64,000 bases of DNA from Bacteroidales bacterium (GTDB lineage Bacteria > Bacteroidota > Bacteroidia > Bacteroidales > VadinHA17), in NCBI GenBank assembly GCA_003141715.1, contig PLNF01000035.1:68498-132497 (forward strand), given 5' to 3'. The notes beneath the pieces were generated by a model that had not been told where the DNA came from, did no database searches, and saw nothing but the letters and a program-made list of their open reading frames with translations. The position numbers and the translations under genes are program-made. Below, piece by piece: positions 55,049 through 63,600 of the stretch (position 1 is the first letter of the stretch; each line of letters begins with the position of its first letter).

Positions 55049-55108
55049 AACTTTAATTTTTTATTTGAAATTTTACTCTTTCCCCATTTCTTTCACATGC
55101 CCGGGGCT

Positions 55109-55453
55109 TTAGCATGGTAATATTACCATACTAAGGTCGTAGAGCAGCGTCCGGAAAAAAAGGATTTTGGAGAAAATATTTATTCCACCGGAATTTTCTT
55201 GTTCTTCATTATAGCTCAATGGCCGTAGGGAACAGGTCACAGCTATATCATATGGCTGCCGGTAGAAAAATGTCTTTGCCGATTTTGAATATACGATTGG
55301 CGCCCCACGTGATCTTAATTCATCAATCAACTCATAAAGACTGGTACGGCTAATACCCAGCTGCTGTGCAAACTCTTCCGGAGTTCCTGTCTTCTGCCTC
55401 GAGACAAGCTTATGCATCATACTTATGCGATCGAGATATTCAAAGACTTTCAT
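55109..55453 (-). CDS. small HTH protein of the peptide-export operon
   Basis: A 114-residue protein. Residues about 10-60 are an HTH_11-like winged helix: MHKLVSRQKTGTPEEFAQQL followed by GISRTSLYELIDELRSRGAP. IVYSKSAKTFFYRQPYDIAV follows, then a tail of unknown role. It is similar to the 69-residue HTH protein at 52482. Its place between the exporter and precursor genes suggests it controls precursor expression. A near-perfect 24-base palindrome spans its last codons and stop. Confidence 0.78.
   Translation of the reverse strand: MKVFEYLDRISMMHKLVSRQKTGTPEEFAQQLGISRTSLYELIDELRSRGAPIVYSKSAKTFFYRQPYDIAVTCSLRPLSYNEEQENSGGINIFSKILFFRTLLYDLSMVILPC
55110..55133. repeat. near-perfect palindrome at the HTH gene's 3' end
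   Basis: ATGGTAATATTACCAT (55114-55129) is a perfect palindrome, extended by TAG/CTA on the outside with one mismatch. It overlaps the HTH stop and lies just upstream of precursor A: a possible operator for the HTH protein. Confidence 0.7.
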
Positions 55454-55466
55454 GATATATTGTATT

Positions 55467-57635
55467 TTATGGTTTTATGGTTTCTTTAATATCAATTGTC
55501 TGGTGCAGCCACATCCTGCGAAATGGCCCGTCAATTACTGACAGTTCTGTTAATGACCCGTCCTGAACAACCAATCCCTTTTCAAGCATAATGACCCTTT
55601 GAGCCATAAGAATTGTTGATAGCCTGTGGGCAATTACAATTACTGTTTTAGATTCTTCCCTCAATAACCTCAGAGTGTTTTGCACAAATGTCTCCGCCAG
55701 TGAGTCAAGCGAGGAGGTGGCTTCATCAAGGATCAGAATCTCCGGATTTCGATAAAGTGCCCTGGCAATAGCTATTCGTTGCTGTTGCCCTCCGGACAAT
55801 GTGGCTCCGTTTTCTCCCAGGTATGTATTGAATCCATGTGGCAGTTGCTCTATGAATTTTGTCATCCCTAGTTTGTCGCATACTTCAATCACCCTGGTCA
55901 TATCAGGATTAAAATCCCCGACAGCAATGTTATCCACAACATTCCCTGAAAACAGATCAATCCTTTGAGGTACAACAGAAACAATCTTACGCAATGACTG
56001 GTTGGTAAGATGACGGAGATCATAACGTCCAATGCGGATATGACCCGACTGAAGAGGATAGAGATTTTGAAGTAATGAAACCAGAGTAGTTTTACCTGAA
56101 CCGCTCTCACCTGCTACAGCAGTTATATCTCCTTTCTTAATTGTAAGATTCAGCGAATCGAAAACATCAACTCTGGTACCATACCTGAACTTTACATTCT
56201 CAAAATGTATGTCATCAACCATTTCCAGTTTTAGTTCTATTTTATTTGACTCATCTTCTATCTCCAGATCAAAAATTTCAAATAGTCTGTCTGAAGCAAT
56301 CCTTGCATCCTGTAATGTGCGGTTAAATCCGATTACAGAGGTAACCGGAGCAGTAAAATATCCTACAACCGAATAAAATGAAAGCAACTCCCCGGGTGTA
56401 ATTTGTGATCCAATTGCATATCCCGCTCCAACCCATAATACAAGAATTGTAATCAGTTGGGAAATAAGACTGGTTGAACTTGATGAAAAAATGCCATTTA
56501 ATCCTGACTTATAAATTATCTCCAGAAGATTGACAAATCTTGTCTCTGTTTTCAGATTTGAAAAATCTTCGAGCCCGAACCGTTTAATAGTTCCAACTGA
56601 GTTGAGAGATTCCACCAGTTGTGCCTCAAGGTCAGCCGCCCGTTCCATGACCTTCCGCTGAACCTTCCTGTTAAGTCTGTCAGAGACATAATATATCAGT
56701 GCATAGAATGGGACAACAATAAGCAAGATCAGTGCCAATTTCCAAAAGAAGGTGAACATAAGTGCAAACGAAACAACCAGAATGAAAAGGTTTAGAATAA
56801 AACTTATGGTGACCTCATTTACAAATACCCGTATTTTGACTGCATCACCAATTCTTGATATTATTTCGCCTGTTCGCATATTATCAAAAAAGGTCTGCGG
56901 CAGTTTTAATAGATGCTGATAGTATCCAAGTATAAGTGTTGCATCAATTTTCTGACCAGTCTTAAGAATAAAGATTGTCTGGAAGAAACTAAGCAGGAGA
57001 CGTAGTACAATTATGAGAACCATTGCAAAACCCAGCAGGTTTAAAAGGCTAAGATTTCCGCCCGGAAGTACAGTATCTACAAGCTTCCCTACATAAATTG
57101 ACATTGCAAGACCAAGCACAGAAAATACCAGCGCACCTGCAAGAGATTGTAACAGGATGCCTCTGTGAGGTTTTATCAAATTCCAGAAGCGAGCCTGAGT
57201 TGAAATCTTTTCATTTTTAACTGTAAACTTTTCACCTGGAGCTATAAGTACCAACACTCCGGTCCACTCTTTTTTGAATTCTTCATGTTCAATCTTATGA
57301 AAGTCCCCATCTGCGGGATCCATTATTTCAATATACTTATCAGTTGTTTTTATCAGAACAACATAGTGATGAAGCACCTCTCTCACAATAACATGTGCAA
57401 TTGCCGGTTTTGGTATTTTGAATAAACTATCCCAATCACCTCTTACACCTTTTGCCAGAAATCCCATCTTTCCTGCAGCCTCTACAAGTCCTAAAACATT
57501 TGTCCCTTTTTTATCAGTTCCGGCAAATTGTCTTATTCGTGCAACCGGCAATTTCAGATGGTAATGGGCGGCAATTGAGGCAAGACACGCTGCCCCGCAA
57601 TCGGTAATATCCCTCTGTTTTACTTTTATACTCAT
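55467..57635 (-). CDS. C39-peptidase ABC exporter of double-glycine peptides
   Basis: A 722-residue bacteriocin-type transporter. The N-terminal C39 peptidase has Cys13 in DCGAACLASIAAHY, His90 in HHYVVLI and Asp106 in MDPADG, a complete catalytic set that cuts after GG. The membrane domain (about 160-440) is followed by an ATPase with GESGSGKTTL, VPQRIDLFSGNVVDNI, the signature LSGGQQQRIAIARAL, LILDEATSSLDS and IAHRLST. It starts 4 bases after hlyD. Its substrates are most likely the three adjacent peptides. Confidence 0.95.
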   Translation of the reverse strand: MSIKVKQRDITDCGAACLASIAAHYHLKLPVARIRQFAGTDKKGTNVLGLVEAAGKMGFLAKGVRGDWDSLFKIPKPAIAHVIVREVLHHYVVLIKTTDKYIEIMDPADGDFHKIEHEEFKKEWTGVLVLIAPGEKFTVKNEKISTQARFWNLIKPHRGILLQSLAGALVFSVLGLAMSIYVGKLVDTVLPGGNLSLLNLLGFAMVLIIVLRLLLSFFQTIFILKTGQKIDATLILGYYQHLLKLPQTFFDNMRTGEIISRIGDAVKIRVFVNEVTISFILNLFILVVSFALMFTFFWKLALILLIVVPFYALIYYVSDRLNRKVQRKVMERAADLEAQLVESLNSVGTIKRFGLEDFSNLKTETRFVNLLEIIYKSGLNGIFSSSSTSLISQLITILVLWVGAGYAIGSQITPGELLSFYSVVGYFTAPVTSVIGFNRTLQDARIASDRLFEIFDLEIEDESNKIELKLEMVDDIHFENVKFRYGTRVDVFDSLNLTIKKGDITAVAGESGSGKTTLVSLLQNLYPLQSGHIRIGRYDLRHLTNQSLRKIVSVVPQRIDLFSGNVVDNIAVGDFNPDMTRVIEVCDKLGMTKFIEQLPHGFNTYLGENGATLSGGQQQRIAIARALYRNPEILILDEATSSLDSLAETFVQNTLRLLREESKTVIVIAHRLSTILMAQRVIMLEKGLVVQDGSLTELSVIDGPFRRMWLHQTIDIKETIKP

Positions 57636-57639
57636 AATA

Positions 57640-58830
57640 TTATGACCCCTTTACATAGGTGTAAGGATTGAACCATTTATCTGCCTTATCGAATAATAAA
57701 TGATATAAACTCCGTCGAATTACGATGATCCTGGTATTGAGGCTCATTCCCTTTTTAATTTCAGCTTTATAACCATTCTTTAATGAAAGGAATGTTTTTT
57801 CAGGTTTACACTTAACCCTGAAATATGCGACCGATCCATCTTCAACAATCATATCATCAGAAATATCAATAATATCACCCTGCAGCATTCCCCATTCATT
57901 ATAGTTAAATGCATCCACCTGAATTTTGACTTTCTGCTTCTCATGGATAAATCCGATTTCAGCAGGTTTTACAAAACAGGTCGCAACCAGTTCTCCTTCC
58001 GGTGAAATCTCTGCAATTTTCTGTCCCGGAGCTACAATGCTTCCTGTCTGAATATCTGAACTTTGAATGATTTCCCCGGCTGTCGGAGCCAGGACTATCC
58101 GGTTTGTCAACTCCTCAGAGCATTGCTTTAAATCGGCAAGAAGTTTGACTGAATCATTTCTGCGTATGGTTAAATCGCTCTGCCATTGTGATTTCTGAGA
58201 TAATAATATCTGATCCAGATTGTCTTTCTCGGAAGTAAGCAAAAAGAGGCTGTTTTCATAATCGATTTTTGGTATGATCTGTTGATTATAAAGAAGTTTA
58301 TTCCGTTCATGTTCAGTTTTTTTCTTCTGATATTTTTGAAACTGGATCGTTTGCTGATTTCTGAGATTTTCAAATTCAGCCTTATATTGTTGTGTAATTA
58401 GTCCGATATGAAAAGGCCGTTCTTCTAAGAAATATATTTTCGTCAGTTTTTCCAGATCCTTAATAGAAGCATCATTTTCCCCTATCCTCTGCATCAGGGA
58501 AGCATGTTGAGCCCTGATAGTTTCTGTATCAAAGACTAAAAGAGTATCACCTTTTCTTACTGCTCCTCCGTTACGTATCGATGTATAGATAATTCTCCCC
58601 TGGAACGGAGCAAGAACCACCTGTTTTTCAATATCCGATTGAAAATAGCCTCTGGCCTGCACTGAAACATCCACATAGATAAAAGGAAGAATTCCAATAG
58701 CAATCATGATCATCCCAATAATAATCCAATAGATAATCCTGCTCCTGGTCGTTATGTTTATCAGGTAGGTTTCAAGACTGAATTTTGATATAGAAAATGG
58801 GATCAGTTCCACTTTTATAACTTCTAGCAC
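57640..58830 (-). CDS. HlyD-family membrane-fusion protein
   Basis: A 396-residue periplasmic adaptor with one N-terminal membrane helix (residues about 32-53, IIYWIIIGMIMIAIGILPFI). A biotinyl/lipoyl-like half motif follows (VVLAPFQGRIIYTSIRNGGA), then a coiled-coil hairpin (about residues 105-215), the second lipoyl half (RIVLAPTAGEIIQSSDIQTG) and a beta-barrel domain. It bridges the C39 exporter to an outer-membrane channel; no TolC gene is nearby. First gene of the leftward operon, so the operon promoter should lie in 58831-58950. Confidence 0.92.
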   Translation of the reverse strand: MLEVIKVELIPFSISKFSLETYLINITTRSRIIYWIIIGMIMIAIGILPFIYVDVSVQARGYFQSDIEKQVVLAPFQGRIIYTSIRNGGAVRKGDTLLVFDTETIRAQHASLMQRIGENDASIKDLEKLTKIYFLEERPFHIGLITQQYKAEFENLRNQQTIQFQKYQKKKTEHERNKLLYNQQIIPKIDYENSLFLLTSEKDNLDQILLSQKSQWQSDLTIRRNDSVKLLADLKQCSEELTNRIVLAPTAGEIIQSSDIQTGSIVAPGQKIAEISPEGELVATCFVKPAEIGFIHEKQKVKIQVDAFNYNEWGMLQGDIIDISDDMIVEDGSVAYFRVKCKPEKTFLSLKNGYKAEIKKGMSLNTRIIVIRRSLYHLLFDKADKWFNPYTYVKGS

Positions 58831-59140
58831 TTAAATAATTCAAACTTTAGGCACTCCCAACTCAAGGCACTTTAGGCACTTTTATCAGAGACATTACTTT
58901 ACGAATTAGAAACACAGCAATCCAAATTTACAACATATTTCAAATAAATGTTATAAAAATGTGATTTTTTTAAAGCAGAACGATTAAAAAATGCTTGAAC
59001 AGGTATACCTTATATTATATAGTCCCGGCTTCAGGTATTTTTTCAGATTACGCATGGTGGGAGGAAAACCCCTCAAAAGGGGTGTATCTAAAAGTAGGAT
59101 CTCGCTAAGTCAGGCTAAAAACTGGAAGAGGCGGTGGCAA
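58831..59140. other. 310-base gap with probable operon promoter and small repeats
   Basis: On the minus strand TAAATTTG at 58930-58923 is a -7-type box about 95 bases before hlyD; no well-spaced -33 TTG accompanies it. Short direct repeats (TTTAGGCACT twice, 58854-58881) lie between. A CCCCT-CAAA-AGGGG hairpin occurs near 59071-59084. The 84-residue frame 58991-59245 has no protein-like features and overlaps the ATPase gene, so I do not call it. Confidence 0.45.
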
Positions 59141-60238
59141 TCACATTTTCCTCCTCAAAATTATCCAACGTTTAAAAAACGGATCATCCATACTATATGC
59201 CGATCCTTCCTTAATAAGTATCCCTTTTTGAGCCAGACGCAGTAGTGTGCTGAAAACTGTGCTCGCTGCTCCAGTGCCAAAAAGCCTGGAAAACTCATCA
59301 GAAAGTGGCGACAAATTGCTGCCTGACATACCAGTTAATATGGTCATGTCAGTACGATTCAAACTGTTCCACAAACGTTCATAATCATTATCATGACTCT
59401 GCACAATGTCATTAGAAGCGACTTCAACCATATCAGGAGTTTTGCCTGAACGAATAAGAAGTTCCCATACTGTAAATGCCAGTTGTTGTGTATAGTATGG
59501 ATGAGAATCGGTTATACTAAGGATAGTTTCAGAAAGATCTTTTGCCTGATCAGTAATCTTTAAAAACCTTTCTTCAAGGAACAGGGTAAACTTCTCCCTT
59601 GATATTTTCGCAAGAGTCATCAACGAACCAAATCGATAAAACGGAGAATCCTTCCTTTCAAATATATTTCTTATCATCGACTCACTGCTACCCATAAAAA
59701 TATAAGTTATATTCTTCTGGTTTTGCATAACCGCCCGTAGCATACGGTCAAGTCCATTGTTAATCCTGAATATATCCTGAAACTCATCCAGCACAACAAC
59801 AATTTTTTTATTGTCCGTCCCGAGTTTTTCAATCATGTTCAACACATCTTCAAGAGGAGTCAGGTCTGCTGATCCTGGCTTAAAAGATATTTCAGTTTCT
59901 CCTGTAACCGGGTTCATGATTACCGACGGTATCAACCGGAATGATTTTATGTATCTTTTAAGTTTCTGAACCGGAAATATACGGTATATTCTCTTCAGAA
60001 GCTGTGATGCAAGATCTTCCGTTGAGATTATTAACTGTATATCAAGGTAAACATAACGACGACCAGAATCATTTATAACCTTCCTTATCAGACTTGTTTT
60101 TCCAAATCTCCTTGGACTTATCAGTATCAGATGATTCTCTCCTTTTATAAAAGAAGTGATTTTAGCTATCTCATCTTCCCTGTCTGTAAAATATTGACCA
60201 TCGACTACTGTCCCAAATTTAAATGGATTTTCATTCAT
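59141..60238 (-). CDS. AAA-type ATPase (ATPase_2/archaeal-ATPase-like)
   Basis: A 365-residue STAND/AAA-like protein. It starts NPFKFGTVVDGQYFTDREDE (the common NPFxxG..V.g..F..R..E opening). Walker A is SPRRFGKTSL (about 41-50), Walker B is VVVLDEFQDI, and sensor-like FMGSSESMIRNIF follows. SHPYYTQQLAFTVWELL and a C-terminal winged helix (LRLAQKGILIKEGSAYSMDD, then PFFKRWI) complete the family. These ATPases are common in archaea and Bacteroidota; the role is not established. It stands alone, with a tandem repeat upstream. Confidence 0.85.
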   Translation of the reverse strand: MNENPFKFGTVVDGQYFTDREDEIAKITSFIKGENHLILISPRRFGKTSLIRKVINDSGRRYVYLDIQLIISTEDLASQLLKRIYRIFPVQKLKRYIKSFRLIPSVIMNPVTGETEISFKPGSADLTPLEDVLNMIEKLGTDNKKIVVVLDEFQDIFRINNGLDRMLRAVMQNQKNITYIFMGSSESMIRNIFERKDSPFYRFGSLMTLAKISREKFTLFLEERFLKITDQAKDLSETILSITDSHPYYTQQLAFTVWELLIRSGKTPDMVEVASNDIVQSHDNDYERLWNSLNRTDMTILTGMSGSNLSPLSDEFSRLFGTGAASTVFSTLLRLAQKGILIKEGSAYSMDDPFFKRWIILRRKM

Positions 60239-60351
60239 TGTCTTCCGATTAATTTCGTTACGATATTTTTCGCAAGTAAAGTTATGCTAATTTTCGTTTA
60301 TCGCAAACAAATCCGGTAATAAATTTGCGGGATCTCCCTAAATTGACTCTG

Positions 60352-60520
60352 CTTCGGGAGTAAAACCCTTCTATCCCGCCGAAGCGGCATCTCCCAGAAA
60401 CAATTCTGTCTCGGGTTAGAAAACCCCTCTGTCCCGCTGAAGCGGGACATCTCCCTGAAACAATTCTGTCTCGGGTTAGAAAACCCCTCTGTCCCGCTGA
60501 AGCGGGACATCTCCCCCAGG
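60352..60520. repeat. 60-base tandem repeat, about 2.7 units (family 2)
   Basis: The segment CTCGGGTTAGAAAACCCCTC, onward through CCGCTGAAGCGGGACATCTC, recurs with an exact 60-base period; the first unit has diverged. It contains the family 2 stem CCCGC-TGAA-GCGGG. Confidence 0.9.
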
Positions 60521-60610
60521 GGGGAGAAAAACTGTGGTATTTACCTGAATTACACTTGAATACAGAGTATTAGCCCCCCTTCAGGGGGGTTGGGGGGCAG
60601 ACTGGGGGTG

Positions 60611-60640
60611 CAAAAATAAAGCCCGTCTCTCAACGGGCTT
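60611..60640 (-). terminator. terminator of the surface-protein gene
   Basis: Minus strand GCCCGT-TGAGAG-ACGGGC, then TTTATTTTT, 30 bases after the stop codon. Confidence 0.85.
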
Positions 60641-60667
60641 CTTAAATATTATTTTCCTTTGCGCCTT

Positions 60668-63600
60668 CTAATGCAGCAATGTCACATCTCCCACCTTCTT
60701 GAACGGCTGACCATTAGCATACTTTCCTTCTACATACCATACATAAACACCCTGCTGACAAAGCTTGTTATGGTAATAACCGTTCCATGGTTTGTTGATA
60801 TCCTCACTCTCAAAAATCAGCACGCCAAGTCTGTTGAAAATCTGAAGCTTATAGGTAATCACTTTCTCCCTTATCCCCGGGAAGAAGAACTGGTCAATCT
60901 CAGTGCCCCCGGTCGGCAGATGATCCATCTCAACCGGCCCGTTAAGGTTAGGTGTGAACACCGTGGAGAACCTCAACACTCCCGAAGGCTCTACGGTTAC
61001 CGCAGGCGACAATACAAACTTGTCACTGCAGGTAATAGTAACACCATTAACCACATTATTTAAATATGCCCAGAGGGTGATATCATATACTCCTTCTTCC
61101 ATATATTTATGATACGGTTCTTTAACCTTCGAGGTATCTCCGTCACCAAACTCCCAGAGATAAGAATCCGCTCCCTGGGTAAGATTGAACATTCTTACCT
61201 TTTCGTCATTCACAAATACCACTGTCGGGGATACCTGGAAGTTTGCCTTAGGTGAAGGATATGAATTGACTACCTGAGAATACGAGGATACTCCTCCGGG
61301 ACCAGTTACTGTCAACTCAACCCTGAAAGTACCCGGATCAAAGTAGGTGTAGGTCGGATTCTTAGCCGTAGAAGCGCCACCATCGCCAAAGTCCCACATG
61401 TAGGTTGTACCGGGGGTATTTGTATTCAGCGAAGTGTTATTGATCTCAATATTCAGCGGGGAACAACCCGATGGTATCAGATCGAAATTCGCAACCGGAG
61501 GAATTGGTGTAACAGTTATTGAATGTGTAACACTGTCTGAACAATTTGCATTGCTCACACTAAGTACTACATCGAAAGTACCAAGAACCGTATATGTATG
61601 AGTCGGACTCTGATCTGTTGATGTAGCTCCGTCTCCGAACCTCCATAACCATGTCCATGTACCCGGATTGGTGGTATTGGTAAAAGTAACAGGATTACCG
61701 GCTGCATTGTAGATCTGCAAAACCGGAAGCGCGGTAAACTGCGGAAGCGGTACCGGCATCACCGTTATATCCAGAGTCTTCACGTCGGTGCAGTTGTAGA
61801 ACGATGTCGTGGTAAGTGTAACCGTATGAACAACTGGAGCCGCTGTGAAGTTGGTATAGAGATGATTTGTCGAATTTGTGAAATATCCGTTTACTCCGTC
61901 ACCAAAGTCCCAGAAGTATTTACTTGCTCCCGGCAATGTAGTGAAGACGATCTGGTTACCGCTGCAGATGATTGCAGTAGAAGCCGTAAACGTGGCATCA
62001 ATAGCAGGGTAAACCGTTACTGTTGAAGTGAACGAATCAAGACATCCTCCGGGTGATCTTACTGTCAGTTTCACGTTAGAATATTCAATCGATGAAGGAT
62101 TGACATTCGTGAATACATGTACAGGATTGGCATTAACCGAGTCCTTTGGTGAACCATCACCGAAGTCCCACCAGAATTTAGCAATTCCGGTCATGTCTTT
62201 TGTGAATGTTACAGTTGCAGGTGTACAAGCGTTAGACTTATCCTGAGTATAGGTCGCATCGGGAGCATCAACAAGAACTGTAACATCTCCGTTTCCGTAA
62301 CATCCTTTACTGTCTTTAACCTTATAGTTCAGTGCATAGGTACCTGCAATCTGCGAATTGAAAGTCGGCGACTGGACGAAGTAATTGTTCAGAGGACCAA
62401 TATCTCCCGTCCACAGATGTGTTGACCAGATACCCGAACCACCTGTCGGATTGCCATTCATGACCAGAGGAACGTTTCCGCAGGCATGTATAGGATCTAT
62501 AGCGCTGAAGTCGACTACAGGATTCGGATTAACCGTGAGTGTTGCAGCGGTTGTATTTACAGTAATACATTTAGCCTTCAGAGCAAGCCTGTACTGGTTC
62601 CCGTTAAGAGCAAGCGGAACTGCTGCAAGGGTCAGCTGCTGTGATGTTGATCCGCTGTAAATTGCGTCGTCGTGAACGTCCGACCATACTCCTCCGCTGA
62701 ATACCTCCCATCTCAGTGAATCTATAATTCCTGTTCCATTGGCGGTGAACACCACCGGGCCCGTACCATCGCATGTTGCTTTATCAACAGGGTTGAGCGT
62801 TATTGACGGAGGTATATTCACCCTCAGTACGGCAAAGTTGGAATAAACCGGAATACCGCATGTTCCTGTTAAAATTATCCTGAAGATATAGTTATTAAAT
62901 GCAGCCTGTGCATTCGTTATGGTAAGGGTGTTCAGGGCCGATCCGCTGAAGTTGGCATCATCGACGACATTAATAAATCCCGCGCCTTTGTTTACCTGCC
63001 ACTGGTAAACAACACCGGTGCCTGTTGCAGTGATACTAAAGGCCGCACCTGCATTCATACATGCAGTGGTGTCTTTCGGTTGTGTCGTAATCTCCGGAGC
63101 CTGGTTTACAGTAAGCGTTGCATCGGCCGATGTGACAGATGAAGAACATCCTATAACCACAACATGGTAAACATACCCGGTCATCAGTCGTGTTGCACCA
63201 AAAAGACTCAGGGTTGAATTAGTGGCTCCGAAATAGACTCCTCCATCAGCAACCGCATTAAATCCGCTGCCTGTATTTACATACCACTGATATGTAAGAT
63301 CCGCTCCTGTTGCCGCTACATTAAAGGCAACCAGACCGTATTCACATATTGTTTTGCTTACCGGTGATGTGGTTATTGCCGGTAAAGCCCTTACAGTTAC
63401 AGTGGCTGAACCTATAAGATTTGTTGACGTATTGGCTACACATCCATTGTGATCTGTTACCGATGTAAGAGTGTAAGTTGTTGTCGTTGCAGGTGATACT
63501 ATGATATCATCACCGCTGTTGTACCCATTAATAGTTCCAAGATTAGCAATAACCACATCGAACGGAGCTGTTCCAACCATCATATTGACATTCAGAATTG

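Larger units (their letters stand above)
60239..60667. other. 429-base gap, filled mostly by repeats
   Basis: Contains the tandem repeat at 60352-60520, another family 2 fragment (CCCCCC/GGGGGG, about 60573-60598), and the terminator of the surface-protein gene. A 70-codon frame on the minus strand (60510-60298) only reads the tandem repeat and is not called. Confidence 0.65.

Noticed and set aside
58991-59245. 84-codon rightward ORF before the ATPase gene
   Set aside because: Overlaps the opposite-strand ATPase gene by 105 bases, has low-complexity basic composition and no recognisable domain.
60298-60510. 70-codon minus-strand ORF with a 20-residue repeat
   Set aside because: It only translates the 60-base tandem repeat; no start context or homologue-like features.
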